A program made the position numbers and the translations under genes. Shown here in pieces: positions 1-5,632 of a stretch of 14,972 bases of DNA (positions within the stretch are counted from its first letter, which is position 1; each line of letters starts with the position of its first letter). Below the pieces are notes generated by a model, which saw only the letters and a list, made by a program, of their open reading frames with translations, did no database searches and had not been told where the DNA came from. The stretch lies in contig URET01000033.1 in assembly GCA_900546875.1 (NCBI GenBank), positions 1-14,972 of the forward strand, in the 5' to 3' direction. This stretch comes from an uncultured Eubacteriales bacterium. Its GTDB lineage: Bacteria; Bacillota; Clostridia; Christensenellales; CAG-314.

Positions 1-120
1 GTTTCGGTTATACTGTGAAGTTTCGGGGTTTTCGTAAAGTTTCGGTTTACCGTGAAGGTTTCGGTTTTCCGTGAAGATTCTGGTTTGACCGTGAGGTTTC
101 GGTTTTGACCGAGCGAAACT
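1..120. repeat. Six degenerate 19-bp tandem repeats ending in a hairpin
   Basis: Six head-to-tail units of exactly 19 bp start at 1, 20, 39, 58, 77 and 96. Five of them begin GTTTCGG; unit 5 begins ATTCTGG. The consensus is close to GTTTCGGTTTTACCGTGAA. Units 3 and 4 are nearly identical; units 2 and 5 are the most diverged. The first unit abuts the window edge, so the array may extend upstream. In the last unit TCGGT (99-103) can pair with ACCGA (108-112), and GTTTCG (96-101) has an inverted match CGAAAC at 114-119, so the array ends in a small hairpin. There are no spacers, so this is not a CRISPR array. The function is unknown. Confidence 0.8.
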
Positions 121-349
121 AATTCTCCGGAAATAAACCTGCGTGTCAATTCAATATCGACTTGAATACAACAATAACGTCGGGATATGTTACCTTTATT
201 AAAAATCCCGGGAGCAGGACTTAATGTCGGCAGGAAAATTGTTCTTCATGCTGCAATGGGTCCGAACAATACAAGAAAACTTTTGCTTTGAAGTTATTTT
301 CCAAAGATTTCCGACGGTTTTTTACGTATAAAAAAATAAAGGTTTGAGC
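121..349. other. Gene-free DNA upstream of radC
   Basis: No reading frame of interest lies here. A weak promoter-like pair, TTGAAT near 164 and TATGTT about 18 bp further on, is the only candidate seen for radC and falls well short of the promoters of ssrA and thiT. AAAGG at about 338-342 is the ribosome-binding site that selects the ATG at 350 as the radC start. Nothing else is recognisable. Confidence 0.4.
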
Positions 350-1057
350 ATGAGCGGACAGTTGACCGAAAGCAGATTCGATTATCTCATCGAACACATA
401 GATTCTTTAAGTGACAGTGAAAAAGCCGAGCTTTTAATTGCCATCGGTTTCAACACTACCTGCAATTATCGCAAACAGGCGGAAAAACTTGTATTGCAAT
501 TGGGAGGGGTAAGCAATGTAATGGGCGTAGCCCCTGATGAGATCACGCGCATTTCGGGAATACCCGTATCTGCCGCCAAGGGATTGGCAATAAACGTAAA
601 CATGGCGAGGATCTTCAGACCCTATTTCCTCGGACTGCCTCTCCTGATCAAAGATATAAACGATTCTCTGGCTTACGCAAAGTATTTTGTATGCAAATCG
701 GGATGTGAAGAACTTGTAGCCGTTGCGCTCACCGAAAACGACGAAGTCATAGATTACTTATACTGGGAAAGCTTTTTCATCGGAAGAATACTTACCCAGC
801 CGAGGCTTATAGCAAGGTTTCTTCTGAAATCACGGGCGGCAAAAGTAATAATAGCACACTCTCACCCGAGCGGAAACGAACTGCCTTCCGAAAACGACAA
901 AAGATATACTCAGGCGCTCACGGCTCTGCTTTCCGGCATAGACGTACAGCTCAGCGATCATATAATCCGTTCCGGCAAACAATTTTACAGCTTCAAATAC
1001 AGTGAAATACACGAAATAAAAAAATTCGACCACGTTATGGGACGTCCTATAATGTAA
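350..1057 (+). CDS. radC: RadC family JAMM/JAB-domain protein (UPF0758)
   Basis: This 235-residue protein is the usual size for RadC. The N-terminal third contains the RadC-type helical region: LSDSEKAELL near residue 20, then a helix-hairpin-helix-like ISGIPVSAAKGLAI near 67-80. The C-terminal half is a JAB1/MPN metalloprotease-like domain with the zinc motif HSHPSG...PSEND (His170, His172, Asp183) followed by SDHII, the family's conserved block. RadC proteins were once tied to DNA repair, but their biochemical function is unsettled. The ATG at 350 is preferred over TTG at 344 because AAAGG sits 7 bp before the ATG and would be only 1 bp from the TTG. It is a single gene flanked by repeat-bearing DNA. 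In Bacillus subtilis, radC (ysxA) lies beside mreBCD-minCD, and here minD lies about 1.1 kb downstream. The family assignment is firm; the molecular role is not. Confidence 0.93.
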   Translation: MSGQLTESRFDYLIEHIDSLSDSEKAELLIAIGFNTTCNYRKQAEKLVLQLGGVSNVMGVAPDEITRISGIPVSAAKGLAINVNMARIFRPYFLGLPLLIKDINDSLAYAKYFVCKSGCEELVAVALTENDEVIDYLYWESFFIGRILTQPRLIARFLLKSRAAKVIIAHSHPSGNELPSENDKRYTQALTALLSGIDVQLSDHIIRSGKQFYSFKYSEIHEIKKFDHVMGRPIM

Positions 1058-1071
1058 ATCACACAGAAACC

Positions 1072-1268
1072 GTCATATTCCCTTCAGGGCAAAAAACACA
1101 GGTACGCTTCAGCCGTTTTTTATACGTTTTATCCTTAGCAAACGGCGTCGAAGTCAATATTTCGGAAAGCAGAATCCGGACTGTCATATTTCCCGTACGT
1201 TTCCCGGAAAGGCTAAAAACACAGGTACGCTTCAGCCGTTTTTTATACGTTTTATCCTTAGCAAACGG
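1072..1268. repeat. Directly repeated 54-bp block (period 123 bp)
   Basis: A 54-bp block at 1092-1145 recurs without a mismatch at 1215-1268, 123 bp away. It begins AAAAACACAGGTACGCTTC and ends TTAGCAAACGG. Similarity also precedes each copy: GTCATATT occurs at 1072 and 1183, followed by CCC-rich DNA. The two units therefore look like a partly decayed tandem duplication of roughly 100-120 bp. Each copy carries CAGCC followed by six T residues, which might help end radC transcription, but no strong stem precedes it. No coding potential is seen. Confidence 0.85.
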
Positions 1269-1389
1269 AATGTCAGGATAAATGACGGCAAAACACCTTA
1301 CGGAACGTGAGTTTTTTATACGGGCATGTGTTTCGGACATATCGGTTGCTGCCGTACACGATACCCGCACGCAATACCTGCAATTTTAC

Positions 1390-1418
1390 TTGACAAAAGG
1401 AGATAAAAAGTATATAAT
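1390..1418 (+). promoter_or_regulatory. Sigma-A promoter of ssrA
   Basis: TTGACA at 1390-1395 and TATAAT at 1413-1418 are separated by 17 bp, a perfect housekeeping consensus. Transcription should start around 1425, a few bases before the mature tmRNA end at 1430. This strength suits an abundant stable RNA. Confidence 0.93.
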
Positions 1419-1429
1419 TGATATTCCAC

Positions 1430-1775
1430 GGGGATGTAATAGATTCGCCCGTTATCACGGGACTATGGTAAGCGCGCCGCAGGCTGTTGCGATAAAAGGC
1501 AATTTCAAATTTAAACGCTAATAATAATCAAAGATTAGCTCTCGCTGCTTAATTGCGAGCGTCGCCCCGGCTGACCGCATGACCGGCAAGCGGCGTGAGA
1601 AAGTGCGGTAAAATACGTTTGTGTGCGTCCGCGGCATAAACGGGTATCTCAGCGGAATACCGAGGTTTACCCCGCCGATGGGGGAAGCGCAGGAAAATCA
1701 AAACGTCGGATACGCGCGTAGAAGTCCGTAGGGACGGATGGCGGTACACGGGTGCAATTCCCGTCATCTCCACCA
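1430..1775 (+). ncRNA. ssrA: Transfer-messenger RNA (tmRNA, ssrA)
   Basis: tmRNA rescues stalled ribosomes and tags the incomplete protein for proteolysis. The 5' end GGGGATG (1430-1436) pairs with CATCTCC (1765-1771) as a tRNA-like acceptor stem, with one G-U pair, and the gene encodes the terminal CCA (1773-1775). A T-arm is present: ACGGG, a 7-base loop TGCAATT, then CCCGT. The tag frame opens at GCT 1517 and reads ANNNQRLALAA before TAA at 1550-1552. The LALAA ending is the standard degradation signal. The stop codon sits in the loop of a stem (CTCGC 1541-1545 with GCGAG 1555-1559), as in helix 5 of known tmRNAs. The length of 346 nt is normal for a one-piece tmRNA. One oddity is that the second T-loop base is G rather than the usual U. 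Reading frames over this interval are spurious. Confidence 0.97.
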
Positions 1776-1794
1776 TACAGGCAGACAGCCGCAA

Positions 1795-1830
1795 ATCCGG
1801 GGAACATGAGTTTCCCGGATTTTTTATTTA
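1795..1830 (+). terminator. Intrinsic terminator of ssrA
   Basis: ATCCGGGGAAC (1795-1805) and GTTTCCCGGAT (1810-1820) form an 11-bp stem with one G-U pair and a 4-base loop, ATGA. TTTTTATTTA follows. It lies 20 bp after the tmRNA CCA end. Confidence 0.93.
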
Positions 1831-2164
1831 TTATCACAGGTATCCTGAGCTTTCAGGCAATGGCCTTCGACGCTCTTTTTTCAGTCTGAACAAGTTTTTT
1901 GACAAAACATGCCCCTACCTTGCAAAACATCCCGTAATCATTACGTCAGGCGTCTTTCAGCAACAATATCCTTTCATTTTCATGATCATGGAGAATGACG
2001 AAATACTGCCCCGAAAAGAAACTAAAGAAATATTTTGTCTATTTTTGCGGTTGGGGGGTCAAGGAGACATACGGGTGGTATAATACGGGAGAAGGCCGAG
2101 AAAAGCGGTTTTTGCCGCTGCTTAACGATACAGTAGCTTACATCGGCGGTTATATGGAGGGAAT
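1831..2164 (+). promoter_or_regulatory. minD upstream region with extended -10 promoter
   Basis: This gene-free stretch leads into minD. The best promoter is TGGTATAAT at 2076-2084, an extended -10 element (TG, one base, TATAAT) with no good -35 box at the expected place. It predicts a leader of about 75 nt. A short hairpin in that leader (AGCGG, loop TTTTTG, CCGCT, about 2104-2119) precedes the GGAGG ribosome-binding site at 2156-2160. A 62-codon frame at 1995-2183 overlaps the minD start, but nothing supports it as a gene. Confidence 0.6.
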
Positions 2165-2944
2165 ATGGCACGTAAAATCGTAATCACGGGCGGAAAGGGA
2201 GGCGTCGGCAAAACCACGCTTACCGCCTGTCTGGGATACAAGCTCGCTGAAGCAGGATTCAAAACGGCGCTTGTGGATCTGGATATTGGGCTGAATAATC
2301 TCGACATCGCAATGGACATAGAAAACCGGATCATTTACGACCTCATAGACGTGATAGAAGGAAGATGCCGGATAAGGCAGGCTCTGGTCGAAGACCCCGA
2401 ACTGAACACGTTGTTTATAATGCCGAGCTGCCACACTGAAAAACGAACTGTAACGGCTCAAAGCATAAAACTTGTGGTAAACCGTATGAATGAACTTTTT
2501 GACTACATACTTATAGATTGTCCCGCCGGGGTGGACATAGGTTTTCATCGGTCCGTGGTATGTGCGGACGAAGCGATAGTGGTGACGACGCCTCATCTGT
2601 CCAGCATAAAAGACAGCATGAAAGTCGTAAATATACTGAAAAGCTATCATCTGACAGAGGTATGGTCCGTTATAAACAGAGTGCGCGGCGATCTTGTGGC
2701 AGAAGGAGAGACGCTGGGCGCCGACGAGATATTTTCCAATCTCGGGATAAGACCTCTCGGAGTCATTCCGGAAGACGACGGCATCAACCTTTCGAGGCTC
2801 TCCGAACTGAAAGGAAGCGCGGAAGCGGCATACGATATCCTCGCAGACAATCTGATGAACAATAAAAACAAAATATTCGACTGTACGGCGCGGTATTCGG
2901 GTATTCTGGGAAAAATCAGAAGGAACCTGAAGCGCAACGCATAA
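2165..2944 (+). CDS. minD: Septum site-determining ATPase MinD
   Basis: MinD is a deviant-Walker ATPase that dimerises with ATP, binds the membrane and recruits the division inhibitor MinC. The 259 residues show the deviant Walker A GKGGVGKTT (10-18, with signature Lys11), the switch I region VDLDIGLNNLD (37-47) and Walker B ILIDCPAG (115-122). The C-terminal amphipathic segment SGILGKIRRNLKRN (245-258) matches the MinD membrane-targeting helix. Length is typical. GGAGG lies 4 bp before the ATG. No minC or minE is adjacent: tmRNA lies upstream and repeats lie downstream. It may act with distant min genes or another partner. A FlhG/ParA-like relative is the alternative, but the membrane helix and overall pattern favour MinD. 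Confidence 0.92.
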   Translation: MARKIVITGGKGGVGKTTLTACLGYKLAEAGFKTALVDLDIGLNNLDIAMDIENRIIYDLIDVIEGRCRIRQALVEDPELNTLFIMPSCHTEKRTVTAQSIKLVVNRMNELFDYILIDCPAGVDIGFHRSVVCADEAIVVTTPHLSSIKDSMKVVNILKSYHLTEVWSVINRVRGDLVAEGETLGADEIFSNLGIRPLGVIPEDDGINLSRLSELKGSAEAAYDILADNLMNNKNKIFDCTARYSGILGKIRRNLKRNA

Positions 2945-2967
2945 TAAATCCGTTCAGACTTTACGAT

Positions 2968-3065
2968 CATCCGTTTTCTTTTCTTTTAAAAAATTCGTAT
3001 AAAACTCAAATTAAAACGGATGCCTACATCCTAAAACGCCCGCTTTCCCCTTTAAACCAAAGCGG
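2968..3065. repeat. Two inverted repeats downstream of minD
   Basis: CATCCGTTTT (2968-2977) is perfectly complementary to AAAACGGATG (3013-3022) across a 35-base AT-rich loop. A second stem follows, CCGCTTT (3040-3046) with AAAGCGG (3059-3065). Both precede the strong hairpin at 3078. They may form the folded 3' end of the minD transcript. No protein or mobile-element gene lies between the arms. Confidence 0.6.
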
Positions 3066-3077
3066 ATAAAAGCGTTC

Positions 3078-3111
3078 AGCCGCCGACAGGCTTCAGCCTT
3101 CGGCGGCTTTT
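3078..3111 (+). terminator. Probable intrinsic terminator of minD
   Basis: AGCCGCCGA (3078-3086) pairs with TCGGCGGCT (3100-3108). Inside this stem, AGGC and GCCT close a TTCA loop, giving 13 base pairs with a single bulged C. The T tract is short (four), so termination may be moderate. It is about 130 bp after the minD stop. Confidence 0.65.
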
Positions 3112-3330
3112 CCGCAAACATAAAAGCACCCTAAGATCTCTTTTCAATACTTCTCCCGCTTTGACTTGACTCCCTTTACATTTCTGAAACTTATAAACCG
3201 CAGACATCCCGAGCGTTAAAAATCAGGATGAGCATAAATTCCGGTTACGGCGCTGTGCGAATGCTTCACACAAAAAACATGCCGAAGGCATCCGATACAC
3301 AAAAATTATTCCTTACGTGCCTGCCGACGC
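3112..3330. other. Gene-free DNA before the 198-bp repeats
   Basis: No convincing gene is seen. TTGACT motifs near 3162 and 3167 and TATAAA near 3192 are promoter-like but badly spaced (20 bp or more). An 83-codon frame at 3228-3479 runs out of this stretch into the first repeat copy and resembles no known protein. Confidence 0.4.
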
Positions 3331-3490
3331 CGAAAAAAGCCCGATATCCAAAAGCCCGGCGTGCATATCGACGACAGGCTCCAGCCGCAAAGCGTCAGAC
3401 AAAAACCGGGTCTTATTGCGTCAGCTATCCTAATGACCTCCGCACACTCAGAGCTAAAACAATTCGCGCCGCGTCATGACGGATAATGAT

Positions 3491-3522
3491 AAAAAAACAA
3501 AATGCCGGCAGGCTGAACCGGC
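3491..3522 (-). terminator. Terminator-like hairpin in repeat copy 1
   Basis: Read leftward, GCCGG and CCGGC (3504-3522 on the plus strand) form a short stem, followed by a T-rich tail with seven consecutive T residues (plus-strand A-run 3491-3497). It could stop transcription that passes the rsfS terminator. The stem is only 5 bp, so strength is doubtful. Confidence 0.4.
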
Positions 3523-3688
3523 CTTACCGAAAAAAGCCCGATATCTAAAAGCCCGGCGAGCATATCGACGACAGGCTCCAGCCGCAAAGCGTCAGACAAA
3601 AAACCGGGTCTTATCGCGTCAGCTATCCTAATGACCTCCGCACACTCAGAGCTAAAACAATTCGCGCCGCGTCATGACGGATAATGAT

Positions 3689-3720
3689 AAAAAAACAAAA
3701 TGCCGGCAGGCTGAACCGGC
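3689..3720 (-). terminator. Terminator-like hairpin in repeat copy 2
   Basis: The same hairpin and T-rich tail as in copy 1, exactly 198 bp further on (stem 3702-3720, plus-strand A-run 3689-3695). The third copy ends before this element. Confidence 0.4.
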
Positions 3721-3946
3721 CTTACCGAAAAAAGCCCGATATCTAAAAGCCCGGCGAGCATATCGACGACAGGCTCCAGCCGCAAAGCGTCAGACAAAAA
3801 ACCGGGTCTTATCGCGTCAGCTATCCTAATGACCTCCGTACACTCAGAGCTAAAACAATTCGCGCCGCGCCATGAAAAAACAGACCCTATGTCCGCATGC
3901 CGCGGGAAAACGCCCGGAGCTTAACTCCGATCATGTGATCCGCACG

Positions 3947-3978
3947 AAAAAAGGCGCAGACTTCACAAGCGCGCCTTT
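3947..3978 (-). terminator. Intrinsic terminator of the yfbR-to-rsfS operon
   Basis: On the minus strand AAAGGCGC pairs perfectly with GCGCCTTT (8 bp, 13-base loop), and the T-run continues to six. It lies about 35 bp beyond the rsfS stop. A smaller CCGGG-ATTT-CCCGG hairpin lies between the stop and this terminator. Confidence 0.88.
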
Positions 3979-4011
3979 GAAATTATCGTCCGGGATTTCC
4001 CGGCTTTACAT

Positions 4012-4386
4012 TCAGCTTTCTGCCTCTTTATCGTGAAGCAAAGCGGAATACATTACGTAATTATTCCCGTCTGACCAGAGCTTTTCCAGCTGATAAAAAG
4101 TCCTTACGTCCTCGTAAAATATGTGCACGATAACGTCGCCGTAATCAAGAGCGATCCATTTGCCTTCCGCAAGTCCTTCTTTGTGTCTTGCAAACTGTCC
4201 CGCTTTTTCAAGCTGAAATTCCGTTTCTTCCCCGAGCGCTCGCACGTGAGTGACGGAATTCCCGCTCGCCACCACAAAATAGTCGGTGATATCGCTTCTT
4301 CCCTCTACCTTGATTATTCCTATATCTCTTGCGTTTTTTCCGTCCAGCGCCTTGCACACGGCAAGAGCCAATTCATATGCAGTCAT
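4012..4386 (-). CDS. rsfS: Ribosomal silencing factor RsfS (Iojap/DUF143 family)
   Basis: RsfS binds ribosomal protein uL14 and blocks joining of the subunits when nutrients are scarce. The 124 residues carry the family's core blocks in order: DITDYFVVASG (32-42), the helical stretch ending in HKEGLAEGKW, ALDYGDVIVHIF (79-90), and FYQLEKLW (97-104). Length is typical. The ATG is preceded by GGAG within the end of the upstream gene, and the two frames overlap by 14 bp, indicating translational coupling. In many Bacillota rsfS follows nadD and yqeK, as here. It is the last gene of the operon. Confidence 0.96.
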   Translation of the reverse strand: MTAYELALAVCKALDGKNARDIGIIKVEGRSDITDYFVVASGNSVTHVRALGEETEFQLEKAGQFARHKEGLAEGKWIALDYGDVIVHIFYEDVRTFYQLEKLWSDGNNYVMYSALLHDKEAES

Positions 4387-5629
4387 TACAATTTTCTCCG
4401 TTTTTTATACATTCTTTTGCTGTTTTGAAATCGAGATACGCCTCTGCCGCACCTTTGCTGCCTTCCGAAAGAGCCTTGAACATATCGGGATCGCGTGAAG
4501 CGTAATATTCAAAACAATCTGCAGTCAGATGAAACATGTCCTTGCCCTTTTCCTTCAGAAGGTAAGAGTAACAGGAAAGCAGCGCGGTTTTGAAGCCTGT
4601 TTCCAACCCGAAGAGCTTCAGCGCTCTTCTTACTGGCAGGGCGAAATCACCTCTTCCTTCGGCAGCATAGTCCGCCGTATAGACCGTTTTTTCAAGCTTC
4701 GACATACCCGGTCTTCCGGTAGTATGGAATTTAACTGCGTTCAGGATATCTGCGTCGGAAACGTCATATTCCCTTTCGGCGACCTTCGCTCCCAAAAAAG
4801 CGTGCAGCACCGGTTCCGGGTAAGCGTCGGGATCTATGCCGTATTCTCTCGACAAAGGCAGCATATACTTGGCACAATCATGCAGCAGGCACGCTTGAAA
4901 CACTTCATCCGCATCCAGCCCTTCCGAATGTGCGATCTCGCTGCCCGTAAGCGTAACGAAGTATGTGTGCCTCAGACGCGCCGGTTTCAAAGCTTGCGCG
5001 ATCCTGCGTATGCTGTCGGTATGGACAGAGTAAAGTTTCTGTTTTCCGATATAGCTCAGCACCGAAGGAAGGATATAATCGCCGGCACGCTTGTCCGTAT
5101 ACTCTCTCACCTCTCCGAGAGCGTTTTCAAACTCCAGAAGCACTCTCAGCTCGCAAGATGAAATATCCGTGATCTCTTTATCGGTCCTCAGGATCTCCGC
5201 GTTGAACTCTCTTTCCAAATACCTCAGCCGGCTCTCGAGATCCTCGCCTCCGCGTCTGACTGCCACTATCACGCATGAAGCGGCTATTTTGCCCGGCTCA
5301 CGCCATGTGCTGAAAGCCTTGACCGAATCCCCCCCTATTGCAAAGTAAGGTTTACAGCCGTACTCTTCCCAGAGCTTTTCCAATGTGACAAAGGAATAGC
5401 TCGGTATTATATGCTTTTCCATATCGCTCACCCGAGCCATATCTCCGAAAGCAAGTTCGGCCATTTCAAAACGATAAGAAAAAGGGGTTTTTTCTTTCTT
5501 GTGGGGAGGAAGAGCCGTAGGTATCACAAGTATCTCATCCGCCTCGGTTTTCTCCGCCGCAACCTTCAGAAGTTCCCGATGGCCCGCGTGTGGCGGATCA
5601 AAGGCTCCGCCGAACACAAGAAGCTTCAT
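4373..5629 (-). CDS. nadD-yqeK: Fused NadD adenylyltransferase and YqeK HD phosphohydrolase
   Basis: Residues 1-195 are nicotinate-nucleotide adenylyltransferase, which makes deamido-NAD from NaMN and ATP. The nucleotidyltransferase motif GGAFDPPHAGH (7-17), GGDSVKAFSTW (99-109) and ISSCELR (156-162, a variant of ISSTxIR) are all present. Residues 200 to about 390 are an HD domain of YqeK type, a family that hydrolyses Ap4A symmetrically: RHT (His221), LLHDCAKY (His250-Asp251), His276 in LHAFLGA, His302 in KFHTTG and Asp320 in YTADY. About 30 extra residues end the protein. These are usually two adjacent genes; the single frame runs through without an internal stop. A ribosome-binding site (GGAGG) sits in the 3' end of the protease gene, whose stop is 3 bp before this start. 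The domain calls are secure. Confidence 0.94.
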   Translation of the reverse strand: MKLLVFGGAFDPPHAGHRELLKVAAEKTEADEILVIPTALPPHKKEKTPFSYRFEMAELAFGDMARVSDMEKHIIPSYSFVTLEKLWEEYGCKPYFAIGGDSVKAFSTWREPGKIAASCVIVAVRRGGEDLESRLRYLEREFNAEILRTDKEITDISSCELRVLLEFENALGEVREYTDKRAGDYILPSVLSYIGKQKLYSVHTDSIRRIAQALKPARLRHTYFVTLTGSEIAHSEGLDADEVFQACLLHDCAKYMLPLSREYGIDPDAYPEPVLHAFLGAKVAEREYDVSDADILNAVKFHTTGRPGMSKLEKTVYTADYAAEGRGDFALPVRRALKLFGLETGFKTALLSCYSYLLKEKGKDMFHLTADCFEYYASRDPDMFKALSEGSKGAAEAYLDFKTAKECIKNGENCNDCI

Positions 5630-5632
5630 TTC

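Larger units (their letters stand above)
3331..3875. repeat. Tandem array of a 198-bp intergenic repeat (2.8 copies)
   Basis: Copies start at CGAAAAAAGCCCGATATC-like sequence at 3331, 3528 and 3726. Their lengths are 197, 198 and about 150 bp. The third breaks off after CGCGCC near 3875, and copies differ at only a few bases. Each unit carries CGATAT paired with ATATCG about 19 bp later, a GGCT-CC-AGCC hairpin inside GACG/CGTC arms, and a GCCGG/CCGGC stem next to an A-run. The perfect palindrome CGTCATGACG is present in copies 1 and 2 only. No open frame persists through the copies, so a structured RNA, protein-binding or selfish non-coding repeat fits better than a gene. It sits between the convergent minD and rsfS transcripts. 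Confidence 0.92.

Noticed and set aside
1..120. CRISPR array
   Set aside because: Units are directly adjacent with no unique spacers, are too short and too diverged, and no cas gene is present.
1282..1521. 79-codon plus-strand frame
   Set aside because: It runs across the ssrA promoter and the first 90 bases of the tmRNA, its ribosome-binding site is too close, and the protein matches nothing.
1549..1794. 81-codon minus-strand frame
   Set aside because: It is antisense to the 3' half of the tmRNA gene.
1995..2183. 62-codon plus-strand frame overlapping the minD start
   Set aside because: It spans the extended -10 promoter and ribosome-binding site of minD and has no recognisable motif.
3228..3479. 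83-codon frame into the 198-bp repeat
   Set aside because: The frame is not preserved in the other repeat copies and the composition is not protein-like.
3331..3875. CRISPR array or insertion sequence
   Set aside because: The units are long, uniform and without spacers; there is no transposase and no terminal inverted repeats bounding the array.
4529..5161. 210-codon plus-strand frame
   Set aside because: It is antisense to the NadD-YqeK fusion, whose motifs are unmistakable.
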